A DNA stretch of 21,316 bases from Capsulimonas sp039928515 (GCF_039928515.1 NZ_JBDSSZ010000201.1); one strand, 5' to 3'; numbered from the stretch's first letter, positions 1 to 7,480 are shown. Numbers and translations are program-made. The notes: a model not told the origin generated them from the sequence alone.

Positions 1-51
1 GCACATCGTGCACTTCTAGCCGCGACTTCAGTCGCCAGGCATAGAGCTTGC

Positions 52-1902
52 TTAGTGGCGGCGGGTGCTTGGAATTGTATCGAGGAACACGTCGACGTCT
101 TCGACGCTGAGCGCGGGGCTGAACAGAAACCCCTGCATGATGTCGCAGCCAAGGTCAAAGAGGGTGTTGCGCTGGGCGACGTTTTCCACGCCTTCCACCA
201 CCACCACCAGATCGAGCGCATGCGCGAGGTCGATCAGGGCGCGGACGACAGCTTGATCGCGGACGTCCTCGGCGAGACCGGTGACAAAAGATCGGTCGAT
301 CTTTAGCACGTCCAGCGGGAAGCGCCGCAGATAGGACAGCGATGAGTAGCCCGTTCCGAAGTCGTCGATACAGATCCGCACGCCCAGTTCTTTGAGGGTC
401 GCGAGCGTTTCCGCAGCGCTGTCCTTGTTCTGAATGATCGTGCTTTCCGTCAACTCCAGATCCAGCATCTCCGCTGGAAACCCCGATTCGAGCAGGGCGC
501 TCTGCACTGTTTCCACCAGTCCGACCTGTTCGAACTGACGCGCGGACAGATTGATCGCGACCCGGATATTGCGGCCCTGCTCGCGCCAGAGAGCGCCCTG
601 GCGGCACGCCTCGCGCATCACCCATTCGCCCAGCGGCACGATCAACCCGATCTCCTCAGCGAGCGGGATAAACTGCCCCGGCAGCAGAAGCCCCAGGGTG
701 GGATGTTGCCAGCGCACCAGCGCTTCGACACTGCCGATGCTCCAGGTATTCATCTCAATCTGCGGCTGATAGTAAAGGGTGAACTCTTTGCGCTCCAGGC
801 CCTTGTAAAGGCTGTGCTCCAGAAGAAGCCGGCCAAGCGCCTCGGCGTTCATCGTCTCGGTGAAAAGCTGATAGCCGTTGCGCCCCTGCGACTTAGCCCG
901 GTACATAGCCTGATCGGCGTGGCGCAGGAGTGTCGAATCCTCATCACCGTCATGGGGGTAGACGCTGATACCGATGCTGGCGGTGACAAACAGCTCGTGC
1001 CCATCGATTACCAGAGGACGCCGCAGGTTCTCCAGCAGCTTTTGCGCGACATGCGCAGCGTCCTGCGGATCCTTGAGGCTGGGCATCATGAGCGTGAACT
1101 CGTCGCCGCCCATACGCGCCAGGGTGTCCTCGGCGCGCAGGGAAATCCGCAGGCGCTCCGCGACCTCCTGAAGCAGGGCGTCGCCCGCCGCATGGCCCAG
1201 AGTGTCGTTGACGTCTTTGAACCGGTCGATGTCCAGTATCAAGACCGCGACCTGCTCTCGCTTGCGGCCGGCAATCGCGAGGGCCTGACGCAGTCGATCC
1301 AGAAACAATACTCGATTTGGCAATCCCGTGAGCGAATCGTGAAACGCCTGCCACCGGATCATCTCATCGGCTTCCTTGCGGTCCGTGATGTCCCGGCAGG
1401 CGCCGACCCATTCGCGCACGGCGCCGCTGGGCTCCAGCACGGGAACGCCTCGAATAAAGAAATCCCGGTATACCCCGTCGTGACGGCGCAGGCGGCATTC
1501 AGCCTCGAACATGACATGCTCGGCAAGGCGCCGCCGCCAGAGCTGCGCCGTGCTGTCCCGCTCCTCGGGAGAGACTGCGTGCAGCCAGCCGCGCTCCCGA
1601 AGCTGTTCATCGGAGATTCCCAGAAATTCGCTGAGCGCCGGCTGCCAGGAGGTCATCTCGCCGTCCGGACCGGCCGTCCAGATCATCTGCGTGGTGGCGA
1701 GGACGAGCGCGCGATACCGGGCTTCGCTTCGGCGCAACTCATCGTCGCTGGGGTTCAGAGATTCAAGAAAAAAGGGCGCCCGATCCTGCCCGCCGGGCAG
1801 TGGGATCGGGACTTGAGACGAGGTGGAGCCAGGACGTGCGGAGGCGTCCGCTCCCGGGGAGCGAACGCCTGAAATGATGGATTGCGGGTCATGGGTCGGC
1901 AT
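52..1902 (-). CDS. PAS-GGDEF-EAL cyclic-di-GMP signalling protein
   Basis: A 616-residue soluble protein predicted to make and/or break cyclic-di-GMP. Residues 1-55 are Pro/Ser-rich and probably disordered. A PAS domain with PAC tail covers about 58-175 and ends in the usual ITDRKEADE linker. The GGDEF domain (about 185-345) has the signature GGDEF at 265-269 and an RxxD inhibitory site (RAED, 256-259) exactly five residues upstream. The EAL domain (about 360-605) has EALVRW (393-398), LTES (484-487), DDFGTGYS (513-520) and EGVEN (570-574), so both catalytic modules look intact. There are no membrane segments, so it is cytoplasmic. No Shine-Dalgarno is visible before the ATG. Instead a -10-like TATACA ends six bases upstream, which suggests a leaderless message. 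It is separated from acylphosphatase by about 190 bases. Family assignment is firm; whether cyclase or phosphodiesterase activity dominates cannot be told. Confidence 0.95.
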   Translation of the reverse strand: MPTHDPQSIISGVRSPGADASARPGSTSSQVPIPLPGGQDRAPFFLESLNPSDDELRRSEARYRALVLATTQMIWTAGPDGEMTSWQPALSEFLGISDEQLRERGWLHAVSPEERDSTAQLWRRRLAEHVMFEAECRLRRHDGVYRDFFIRGVPVLEPSGAVREWVGACRDITDRKEADEMIRWQAFHDSLTGLPNRVLFLDRLRQALAIAGRKREQVAVLILDIDRFKDVNDTLGHAAGDALLQEVAERLRISLRAEDTLARMGGDEFTLMMPSLKDPQDAAHVAQKLLENLRRPLVIDGHELFVTASIGISVYPHDGDEDSTLLRHADQAMYRAKSQGRNGYQLFTETMNAEALGRLLLEHSLYKGLERKEFTLYYQPQIEMNTWSIGSVEALVRWQHPTLGLLLPGQFIPLAEEIGLIVPLGEWVMREACRQGALWREQGRNIRVAINLSARQFEQVGLVETVQSALLESGFPAEMLDLELTESTIIQNKDSAAETLATLKELGVRICIDDFGTGYSSLSYLRRFPLDVLKIDRSFVTGLAEDVRDQAVVRALIDLAHALDLVVVVEGVENVAQRNTLFDLGCDIMQGFLFSPALSVEDVDVFLDTIPSTRRH

Positions 1903-1908
1903 TGTGGG

Positions 1909-1914
1909 TGTATA
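1909..1914 (-). promoter_or_regulatory. Candidate -10 element for a leaderless message
   Basis: On the minus strand TATACA is followed by six bases (CCCACA) and then the ATG of the GGDEF-EAL gene. This places the expected transcription start at or next to the start codon. No convincing -35 box is visible. The same layout, with nearly the same spacer, is seen before the Nif3-like gene. Confidence 0.4.
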
Positions 1915-2006
1915 TTAAGCAAGAACGCTGGTCATAAGCGCGCTTGTCCGTCTTTCTGAAGCAAGCCTTCGCTTTGAGCATTCCCATTTCCTGCTGAGAA
2001 ATATAC

Positions 2007-2049
2007 CTGAATTCGCTGAATTCGCGACTGAATTCTCGGGGCGCGCCCC
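2007..2049. repeat. CTGAATTC repeats and 12-bp palindrome in a gap
   Basis: The 189-base gap between the GGDEF-EAL gene and acylphosphatase holds CTGAATTC three times (from 2007, 2016 and 2028). These are followed directly by a perfect GC palindrome, GGGGCGCGCCCC, at 2038-2049. The palindrome has no T-run on either side and is not a typical terminator. The function is unknown; a protein-binding site is one possibility. Confidence 0.4.
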
Positions 2050-2091
2050 TAAGCGAACTCCCACAATGGCCGACTGAAAAGAAAACGCGGC

Positions 2092-2364
2092 TTAAACAGC
2101 CGTAAAGCCCGAGTATTCGCCGACGGGTTCGCCCCAGGCGGTGGTGACGGAATCGACGTGGGCGGTGTGCGGTCCACGCTCCAGCGCGGTGACAAACTGG
2201 TTCAGAACGCCTTCTTCTCCCTCGGCGTTCGCCTCAACCCCGCCATCCGCCGTATTGCGCACGGCGCCCACGACCCCAAGCTCCTTAGCGACATGTACGG
2301 CGTAGTATCGGAACCCGACTCCTTGGACCTGCCCGCTGACATGGGCTTGAACGCGTTTGACCAT
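2092..2364 (-). CDS. acyP: Acylphosphatase
   Basis: A 90-residue protein of the usual acylphosphatase length. The enzyme hydrolyses acyl phosphates such as 1,3-bisphosphoglycerate and carbamoyl phosphate in the cytoplasm. The family signature GQVQGVGFRYYA near residues 11-22 carries the phosphate-binding loop and the catalytic arginine. VRNTADGGVE around 36-45 carries the catalytic asparagine. I chose the ATG at 2364 over an in-frame upstream ATG at 2439 because AAGGAG lies just before it and the protein then begins where the family normally begins (MVKRVQAHVSGQVQG). It stands alone between a palindromic repeat element upstream and a 190-base gap downstream. No regulation is evident. Confidence 0.93.
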   Translation of the reverse strand: MVKRVQAHVSGQVQGVGFRYYAVHVAKELGVVGAVRNTADGGVEANAEGEEGVLNQFVTALERGPHTAHVDSVTTAWGEPVGEYSGFTAV

Positions 2365-2431
2365 CGTTGCTCTCCTTCGCTCGTACGAATTGCTTTTCTC
2401 CCAATGAGAAAGCCTACCGACCGAAATTGCA

Positions 2432-2561
2432 GCCCTCACCCCCCTCTCCCAATTCTGGGAGAGGGGGAGCCCGATTAGGATTTTGTTTGTAAGATCTGAT
2501 AACTCAAAAACTCTGACTCCCCTTCTCCCAGAATTGGGAGAAGGGGCCGGGGGATGAGGGC
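2432..2561. repeat. REPIN-like pair of inverted palindromic repeats
   Basis: Two hairpins face each other across about 50 bases of AT-richer DNA. The left hairpin pairs 2440-2451 with 2456-2467 (12 bp, loop ATTC). The right hairpin pairs 2519-2530 with 2535-2546 (12 bp, loop GAAT). The right unit is essentially the reverse complement of the left, and the outer ends GCCCTCA (2432-2438) and TGAGGGC (2555-2561) also match in inverted orientation. This is the layout of REP doublets (REPIN/BIME). It fills the gap between acylphosphatase and cyclophilin and could end or stabilise transcripts. A mobile origin is inference. Confidence 0.75.
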
Positions 2562-2567
2562 CTCCCC

Positions 2568-3122
2568 CTACTTCTGCATCGTCACCTTGGTCATTTTATC
2601 GCCGACTTGCAGCTTGGCGGCCACGTCCAGCCCCTTGAGCACCTGGCCGAAGACGGCGTAGTTGCCGTCCAGGAACGGAACCGGGTTGACGCAGATATAG
2701 AACTGCGATCCCGCCGTGTCGTTGGAATCGCTGGTGCGCGCCATGGCGAACGCGCCGGCCACATGCTTGAGCGGATTCTTCACGCCGTTGCTAGTGAACT
2801 CGCCCTTGATCTCCCAGCCCGGACCGCCGGTGCCGTCGCCGGACGGATCGCCGCCCTGGACGATCTTAGAGGGGGAGTTCGGATCGAGATCGGCGATGCG
2901 GTGAAACGTCAGTCCGTTGTAAAAGCCTTTGTTGACCAGCTTGATGAAGTTCGCCGTGGAGAGAGGAGCTTCCTTGGGGAACAGCTTGATCAGGATCGTG
3001 CCCTTGGCCGTTTCCATGCGTACGACCGGTGCGGCCGGAGCTTTTTTGGCCTGAGCCGCCTGCGGCGCGACGATCGCGCCGAGAGTCGCCAGCGTGATTG
3101 CGGCGAGGGTGAATGTCTTCAT
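2568..3122 (-). CDS. Exported cyclophilin-type peptidyl-prolyl isomerase
   Basis: A 184-residue cyclophilin that catalyses cis-trans isomerisation of Xaa-Pro bonds to help proteins fold outside the cytoplasm. A signal peptide runs from MKTFTLAAIT to about residue 25 (AQA before KKAPAAP). The catalytic domain follows, with FHR (Arg75) for the active-site arginine, IVQGGDPSGDGTGG (about 87-100) and GSQFYI (Gln140, Phe141), all standard cyclophilin landmarks. The start at 3122 is preferred over an in-frame ATG at 3170. GGAGGT lies a good distance upstream and the signal peptide then begins directly at the methionine. It lies 76 bases downstream of the alpha/beta hydrolase on the same strand and may be cotranscribed. 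The REPIN-like repeat begins just after its stop. Confidence 0.94.
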   Translation of the reverse strand: MKTFTLAAITLATLGAIVAPQAAQAKKAPAAPVVRMETAKGTILIKLFPKEAPLSTANFIKLVNKGFYNGLTFHRIADLDPNSPSKIVQGGDPSGDGTGGPGWEIKGEFTSNGVKNPLKHVAGAFAMARTSDSNDTAGSQFYICVNPVPFLDGNYAVFGQVLKGLDVAAKLQVGDKMTKVTMQK

Positions 3123-3198
3123 CAATAAAACCTCCGAAAGAGAACTGAGCGATTGATTCGATTCTAGCACTTCGCCCCGCGCGCGTCAAGCACGGGAT

Positions 3199-4020
3199 TT
3201 ATGGGTTTGCTTCTCCCGGTATGGGAGATAATGTTTGCTTCTCCTGGCAAAAGCGGCGGATGATACGCGCGAACCCGTCAGGGTCGTAATCCATGGGTGA
3301 GTGATCGGAGCCGGGTACGGTGTGCAGGGTCCAGTGCGGCAGCGCACGGATCGCCTCACGGGCGTAGGTAATGGGAATGGTCAGGTCGCGCACGCCGTGG
3401 ATCCAGAGAACCGGCGCCGTGATCGCCCCCAGGCGCTGTACGGAAAGTGGGTTCTCGCACAGCCAGCGCATCTGCTGCTGCAAATCCGGGTCTCGGTTCT
3501 TATCGACATAAAGTCGCGTCCTCCGCGCCATCGCCAGCCACTGTCCGCCTCGATGATTGTCCGGCGCCCGCCGCCCCAGGGCGGCGAACGGTTCCGACGC
3601 CAAACGCATCAGCCGCAGGCCGTGCATCCCATAACGCGGCGACAAAGTCCAAAATGCGCGCTTCGGCAGCGACGCCCGGTCCAGCGCCGCGTCCACCAGG
3701 ACAAGCCGGCACACGAGTTCTGGATAATCCAGCGCCACCTGCGCCGCAAGGTTCCCGCCAAGCGAATGTCCTATCAGAGTCACGGACGCCAGCTCCAGCC
3801 GCGCGCATGTCTCGGCCACCCAGCGCGCCATATCCACCATCGAGCTGTTCTCCGTCGCGGGCGTCGTTTCCCCTGTCCCCGGCAAATCCAGCGCGACCCC
3901 GTAGGACCACCCGGACATCTCCTGCAGAGCGCCACACCAGAGTTCCTTGCTGCAAGCCCAGCCGTGCAGATACAGCAAGGTCTCCGAACTTTCCGGAGAC
4001 CCCGCCGCGATGGCTCCCAC
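3199..4020 (-). CDS. Alpha/beta-fold hydrolase, BioH-like
   Basis: A serine hydrolase of about 273 residues. Landmarks (numbered from the GTG at 4020) are the oxyanion loop LLYLHGWAC, the nucleophile elbow GHSLGG with Ser86, the acid in HGVRDLTIP (Asp212) and His240 in GSDHSPMDYDPDG. The opening LHGWACSKELW and overall size resemble the BioH/pimeloyl-ACP methyl ester esterase and MenH branch, but substrate cannot be assigned. The start is uncertain. The frame stays open to an ATG at 4161, but those extra 47 residues are read from the repeat tail of the upstream TPM gene in another frame and look low-complexity. The GTG at 4020 leaves a 19-base gap after the TPM stop and suggests translational coupling. 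Its last residues cover a degenerate copy of the hairpin seen at 2432-2561. Confidence 0.85.
   Translation of the reverse strand: MGAIAAGSPESSETLLYLHGWACSKELWCGALQEMSGWSYGVALDLPGTGETTPATENSSMVDMARWVAETCARLELASVTLIGHSLGGNLAAQVALDYPELVCRLVLVDAALDRASLPKRAFWTLSPRYGMHGLRLMRLASEPFAALGRRAPDNHRGGQWLAMARRTRLYVDKNRDPDLQQQMRWLCENPLSVQRLGAITAPVLWIHGVRDLTIPITYAREAIRALPHWTLHTVPGSDHSPMDYDPDGFARIIRRFCQEKQTLSPIPGEANP
3206..3245. repeat. Degenerate copy of the palindromic repeat
   Basis: TTTGCTTCTCC occurs twice, at 3206-3216 and 3235-3245. The first copy starts a small hairpin with CTCCC (3213-3217) pairing GGGAG (3223-3227). The core matches half of the palindromes at 2432-2561. It lies inside the 3' end of the hydrolase gene and encodes its last residues. 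Confidence 0.4.
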
Positions 4021-4039
4021 TCCCTCAAGGAAGACGGTT

Positions 4040-5647
4040 TTAATCTGAGCTGCCAAAATCCGAGCCGCCGAAGTCTCCGCCGCCAAAGTCGCTACCACCG
4101 AAATCGGAGCCACCAAAATCGGAACCGCCAGAATCACTGCCTCCAGAACCGGAGTAGTCATTCATAAAATCGACCCCGCCAGCATTGTCGTAATTGTCTC
4201 CAGATCCCGGATTCATGAAATCGACGCCACCAGCATCGTTCTGGCCACCACCAAAGTTTGCAGCATCGTTATAACCTTGATAATATGCGTTGTCTGTCGA
4301 ATACGCATAACCCGAGTGGCCAAACCCTCCACCATAATGGGGTGCAAAAAGACTTCCGAGCACTTCTGCGCCAACCCAGCCCGCCAACAAACCGCCACCG
4401 AAACCACCCCACCCAGAATTCTGATAGTGCCAGTAATCACGGTATGGATCGTATTGGTTATACGCATACCACGGCACTTGCTGTCCATTGACGTTGAAGG
4501 CGCGTACTTGGGGCATTTGCCCACGCCGCAAATCATCGGCCTCTTCGGGCGTCGCCAGCACTTGGCGGCTTTCACCATTGACGGTAATGGTCACGGGTAC
4601 GAGGTTATTCAGCGGAGCTGGCTGCGATGAGAAAAACGAGACGCCGCGCTGGTTTTGCGGGATCGATTCCACTTCTGGTTGTGACGCAGGAAGCGGCTCC
4701 GGTCGGAATGCGTCATCACCGGGAATATTTCCCGTGCCACCCGTCGCGCGGTCTAGCGCACGCCGCCCTTGTTCAATATCCGCTTGCGCGCGATCTAACA
4801 GCCCCTGAGCCCGATTGATATCTGTAACCTCAGTAGCGCTCAACAATATTTTGCTGGCTTGATCGTATTTGTTAGACGCCGCTTGACGAAACGCTCGAAC
4901 TTGATCGGAATCAGGATTATTTTTGGGCAAGACATCCCCATAATTGTCAAGATACTCGATTCCTTGGAGAACATTGCCTCGAAGAGCCTCTACAGGCTCA
5001 CGGGCAACTGCAATATTTTGTTTCTTCTTGCGCAACGCCATCACGATGAGCACAACAACAGCCAGAACGACAACAAGGAAGATCCCCCAAAGAAACGCCT
5101 GCCCGCCGTACTCCTTATTATTTACTTTGGATGCAACATTTTGAGCCAGCGCGCTGATGCCTTCTGTTTTATCCCGCAGTATCAAGGGCTGGGCTTCTTT
5201 TGCTAATTGAGTTTCCTCAGCTTTGGTGAGACCATCAGAAACGACAGTAATACCCGCTTGCCCTGTTGTGTTCGGGTGATTATGGAACACAACGACAACT
5301 AGCCCATTCTTACCAAGGTTTAGGCTGTCATGCAGCTTAGTTGTATATTCTCCGCGAGTTCGATAACCATTAGGGAGTGTATCAAGAGCGGCAATCTTTA
5401 TGAAGGTATGTGGATTGTCACGTCCCTGCTTTGCAGCTTCCTCCAGCGCGCCTTGATTGACATCCGTCAGACGTGGGTCAACGTAAACATTACCGGCAAG
5501 CAATGTTTGAAGCCCCGGGTCCATCTGGGAGGTCGCAGCCCCACTTCGCACAATCCCGCCGCCCTGCTGGGCGTGCGCGGCGCTTACCGATATCGTTAGC
5601 AGCGTCATTGCGGGCATTACCTGCCAAAGACGCATCTTGCTTCTCAT
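4040..5647 (-). CDS. Secreted/membrane TPM-domain protein with Gly-Ser-Asp repeat tail
   Basis: About 535 residues. A signal peptide (to AHA, near residue 26) is followed by a TPM-type domain at about 50-180, a fold known from membrane-linked phosphatases and photosystem II repair proteins. Next comes a single transmembrane helix at about 184-205 with a KKK stop-transfer. A helical region follows, with heptad-like spacing and the segment LLDRAQADIEQGRRALDRA. The protein ends in an aromatic/Gly-rich stretch and a C-terminal run of GSDFG units. The domain should sit outside the membrane with the tail in the cytoplasm, unless the topology is inverted. The start at 5647 follows an AGGAG about ten bases upstream; an ATG at 5635 is an alternative. 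Base composition is clearly AT-richer than in all neighbours, a possible sign of transfer. The 3' end sits 19 bases from the hydrolase start. Confidence 0.8.
   Translation of the reverse strand: MRSKMRLWQVMPAMTLLTISVSAAHAQQGGGIVRSGAATSQMDPGLQTLLAGNVYVDPRLTDVNQGALEEAAKQGRDNPHTFIKIAALDTLPNGYRTRGEYTTKLHDSLNLGKNGLVVVVFHNHPNTTGQAGITVVSDGLTKAEETQLAKEAQPLILRDKTEGISALAQNVASKVNNKEYGGQAFLWGIFLVVVLAVVVLIVMALRKKKQNIAVAREPVEALRGNVLQGIEYLDNYGDVLPKNNPDSDQVRAFRQAASNKYDQASKILLSATEVTDINRAQGLLDRAQADIEQGRRALDRATGGTGNIPGDDAFRPEPLPASQPEVESIPQNQRGVSFFSSQPAPLNNLVPVTITVNGESRQVLATPEEADDLRRGQMPQVRAFNVNGQQVPWYAYNQYDPYRDYWHYQNSGWGGFGGGLLAGWVGAEVLGSLFAPHYGGGFGHSGYAYSTDNAYYQGYNDAANFGGGQNDAGGVDFMNPGSGDNYDNAGGVDFMNDYSGSGGSDSGGSDFGGSDFGGSDFGGGDFGGSDFGSSD
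4049..4150. repeat. 15-base coding repeat (GSDFG tail)
   Basis: The end of the TPM gene is built of about six imperfect 15-base units encoding G-S/G-D-F-G. The units differ mainly at synonymous positions, as expected for an old or selected coding repeat rather than a fresh slippage array. An open alternative frame runs through it into the hydrolase gene. Confidence 0.75.
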
Positions 5648-5682
5648 TTGAGGAGTTCTCCTACCTTCCGTTACGTATCCGT

Positions 5683-5720
5683 CGAACAAATCGTTCGCAG
5701 TCGCGTGCAGGTATAATACC
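5683..5720. promoter_or_regulatory. Divergent promoter region with shared -10 and small inverted repeat
   Basis: TATAAT at 5712-5717 lies six bases before the ATG of the Nif3-like gene, implying a leaderless message. The surrounding GGTATAATACC is nearly its own reverse complement, so the same site reads TATTAT on the other strand and could serve the TPM gene with a leader of about 60 bases. An inverted repeat, CGAAC (5683-5687) and GTTCG (5693-5697), sits just upstream and could be an operator. No good -35 box is visible. Confidence 0.45.
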
Positions 5721-5723
5721 CAC

Positions 5724-6506
5724 ATGGTCAATCTTCATGAGGCGCTTGCGTTTCTGCGCGGGCTTGCGCCCGAGGACAGCGCGCTGGACAACGATCCCAT
5801 CGGTCTTCTCATCACGTCGCCGGAGGCGCAGGATGTGGCGCGTATCGGCGTCTGTCTGGATCTCACGCCGGACGCCGCCCGGCGGGCGGCGGAGGCTCGG
5901 GTGGATCTGATCGTCGCCCACCATCCCCTGCTCTACCATCCCCTGAAGCGGATCGATCCGGACGCCGACCCGATCTCCGCCGCCGCCGTCACGCTCGTGA
6001 AGCATAACATCGCGCTCTACGCGATGCACACGAACTGGGACCGCGCGCAGGGAGGGATCAACGATACGCTCGCCCATACGCTCGGCCTTCGGAACGTTAT
6101 GCCGCTCGGGCATGAAGGCGCGAAAACGCTGCCCCGTTTGGGCGACCTGCCGGCGGCTCTCAGCACTGACGACTTTTTCGCCTGGGTCGCCGCGAGGCTC
6201 GACGGAACGGGAACGAACGCCCTCCGTATCAACAGACCCGCCGGCGGCAAAAAAGTTGCGCGGGTCGCGGTCTGTGGCGGCGCGGGCGCGTTTCTGATGA
6301 ACGATGTTCTCAGGGCCGGCGCGGACGCCTATGTCACCAGCGACGTCCGCCACCATGAGTTTCTCGACGCCGCCGCGCGCGGACTGGCGCTGCTGGACGC
6401 TGGACACGACGCCACGGAGGCGCCCGGCATGCGGCGCATGGCGGAAATATTGACGGAGCAATTTCCTTCCATCGAGACCATTTGGATCGGAGAAAAGGGG
6501 ATTTGA
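5724..6506 (+). CDS. Nif3-like dinuclear metal-centre protein (DUF34)
   Basis: A 260-residue member of the Nif3/YbgI family, conserved proteins that form toroidal hexamers with a two-metal site. The exact reaction is unsettled; links to GTP cyclohydrolase-type and metal-insertion roles have been proposed. Metal ligands are visible: the HH pair at 66-67 in VAHHPLLYHP, His102 and Asp106 in MHTNWDRAQGG, and His228 with Glu232 in GHDATEAP. DNDPIGLL (about 22-29) is the usual N-terminal signature. It is the short form, lacking the roughly 100-residue insert found in some homologues. There is no Shine-Dalgarno; a TATAAT six bases upstream suggests leaderless translation. It is divergent from the TPM gene. 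Confidence 0.92.
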   Translation: MVNLHEALAFLRGLAPEDSALDNDPIGLLITSPEAQDVARIGVCLDLTPDAARRAAEARVDLIVAHHPLLYHPLKRIDPDADPISAAAVTLVKHNIALYAMHTNWDRAQGGINDTLAHTLGLRNVMPLGHEGAKTLPRLGDLPAALSTDDFFAWVAARLDGTGTNALRINRPAGGKKVARVAVCGGAGAFLMNDVLRAGADAYVTSDVRHHEFLDAAARGLALLDAGHDATEAPGMRRMAEILTEQFPSIETIWIGEKGI

Positions 6507-6556
6507 GCGCGTTTTTAACAGCCAAACGATTTTTTTTGTTCCTCTGAACGCATTTT

Positions 6557-6572
6557 CCGGTATATCTACCGG
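6557..6572. promoter_or_regulatory. CCGGTA-N4-TACCGG inverted repeat
   Basis: A six-base inverted repeat with a TATC centre lies in the 117-base gap after the Nif3-like gene, just after a T-rich run. It may be an operator or a weak hairpin upstream of the small ORF at 6624. Confidence 0.3.
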
Positions 6573-6623
6573 CGCTCTACCCTCCAGTTCGCGGGTAAAT
6601 TAAATGCGGAGGGCTTTTATTCG

Positions 6624-6836
6624 ATGGCGACACACAAAGAACGACTGAACAACTGCCGCAACTCGGCCTCTCATCATGAGGATACAGGGGCGCGCACTCC
6701 GGCCGCCGATGCATCGGCGCTGATGTCCGCATCCTGGGAACTGGATCCGAGCGAGCAGATCGTCGCAGCCTTGCGCTCGTATTTCCTGACCCACACGTTT
6801 GACTCTCTGACCGGCGAAGTCCATACCGTCCATTAG
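6624..6836 (+). CDS. Small hypothetical protein
   Basis: A 70-residue ORF of no family I recognise. GGAGG sits about eleven bases before the ATG, codon third positions are GC-rich like the neighbouring genes, and a good terminator follows at 6916. These three points support a real gene. The N-terminal half is polar and likely disordered. The C-terminal half (DPSEQIVAALRSYFLTHTFDSLTGEVHTVH) could form one amphipathic helix followed by a short strand. There are two His pairs and a single Cys but no clear metal motif. A larger opposite-strand ORF over the same bases has poorer start signals and is less likely. Confidence 0.55.
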   Translation: MATHKERLNNCRNSASHHEDTGARTPAADASALMSASWELDPSEQIVAALRSYFLTHTFDSLTGEVHTVH

Positions 6837-6915
6837 TCGGGACGCCGCGATCGGCTCACGAACGCGCCATCTCGATCCTTCTAGCGCTCTCATTACAACT
6901 TAATCCCCCGCGCAG

Positions 6916-6964
6916 CCGCCACACGAAAGATAACCCCGTCGTCTTCCGCGTGGCGGTTGTTTTT
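6916..6964 (+). terminator. Rho-independent terminator
   Basis: CCGCCAC (6916-6922) pairs with GTGGCGG (6950-6956). The stem continues inward through CG/CG and AAGA/TCTT, and a T-rich run follows (6957-6964). It ends the transcript of the small ORF and/or the Nif3-like gene. Confidence 0.75.
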
Positions 6965-7005
6965 GCTCTTCGCGAGAAGCGACGTGCAATTCCCGCGCGA
7001 TTGGG

Positions 7006-7011
7006 TATTAT
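7006..7011 (+). promoter_or_regulatory. Candidate -10 element close to a start codon
   Basis: TATTAT ends nine bases before the ATG at 7021 and no Shine-Dalgarno is present, so the message would have almost no leader. No clear -35 box is seen. Confidence 0.35.
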
Positions 7012-7020
7012 GCGTCCAAT

Positions 7021-7410
7021 ATGGACAGTGAGATCGACTTTTCTTCCCTCGGCGTCTCCGGCGCCCTGTCACAGATGTACCGCCAGGACGCGCAGGGCTT
7101 TTTGCCGCTGATCGCCGTGTTTCTGGAAGGCGCCCTGCCCGCCGAAACGCGCGTCGAACGCGCCGGCGGACTGTTCCGAAAGAACAAGCCTGTGACGCGC
7201 GTTACGTCGACGATTGGCGAGAGCGTCTATGTGATCGAGGACAACCGGGGAACGCTCGCCACGCGACGCGAGAAGATCGTGCGCGGAATTCGCCTGAAGT
7301 CCGAGGAGCTTCCGATCCATCAATGGCTCACCGCCCTTTCGGAAGACGTCGCCGGCCGCGCCGCGTCCGACGAAGCGGCGATGGCGGCCATGCGCCGGCT
7401 GCTGGAGTAA
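7021..7410 (+). CDS. Conserved-looking protein of unknown function, partner of YbjQ-like gene
   Basis: A 129-residue cytoplasmic protein with no signal or membrane segment. I recognise no catalytic motif. The central segment AETRVERAGGLFRKNKPVTRVTSTIGESVYVIEDNRGTLATRREKIVRGIRLKSEEL looks like an alternating beta-strand domain rich in basic residues. The C-terminus (PIHQWLTALSEDVAGRAASDEAAMAAMRRLLE) is helical. The next gene, 70 bases downstream on the same strand, is a tandem YbjQ/DUF74 protein, so the two probably form a unit. A role in binding or delivering something to the YbjQ oligomer is only a guess. Its start has a TATTAT nearby and no Shine-Dalgarno. Confidence 0.8.
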   Translation: MDSEIDFSSLGVSGALSQMYRQDAQGFLPLIAVFLEGALPAETRVERAGGLFRKNKPVTRVTSTIGESVYVIEDNRGTLATRREKIVRGIRLKSEELPIHQWLTALSEDVAGRAASDEAAMAAMRRLLE

Positions 7411-7480
7411 TCCCTCCGACGCCCCTCGCCGGGAACCAATCCCTCGCGCAATGCGCTCCCACTCAAAAAGGAGAATTTCC

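Noticed and set aside
703..1872. A 389-codon plus-strand frame opposite the PAS-GGDEF-EAL gene
   Set aside because: Antisense shadow of a conserved multi-domain gene; no start signals or domains of its own.
4049..4150. CRISPR-like or minisatellite array
   Set aside because: The 15-base units are contiguous, have no spacers, and encode a regular GSDFG protein tail.
6600..6893. A 97-codon minus-strand frame opposite the small ORF at 6624
   Set aside because: No ribosome site, unlike the plus-strand frame, and the downstream terminator faces the plus-strand unit.
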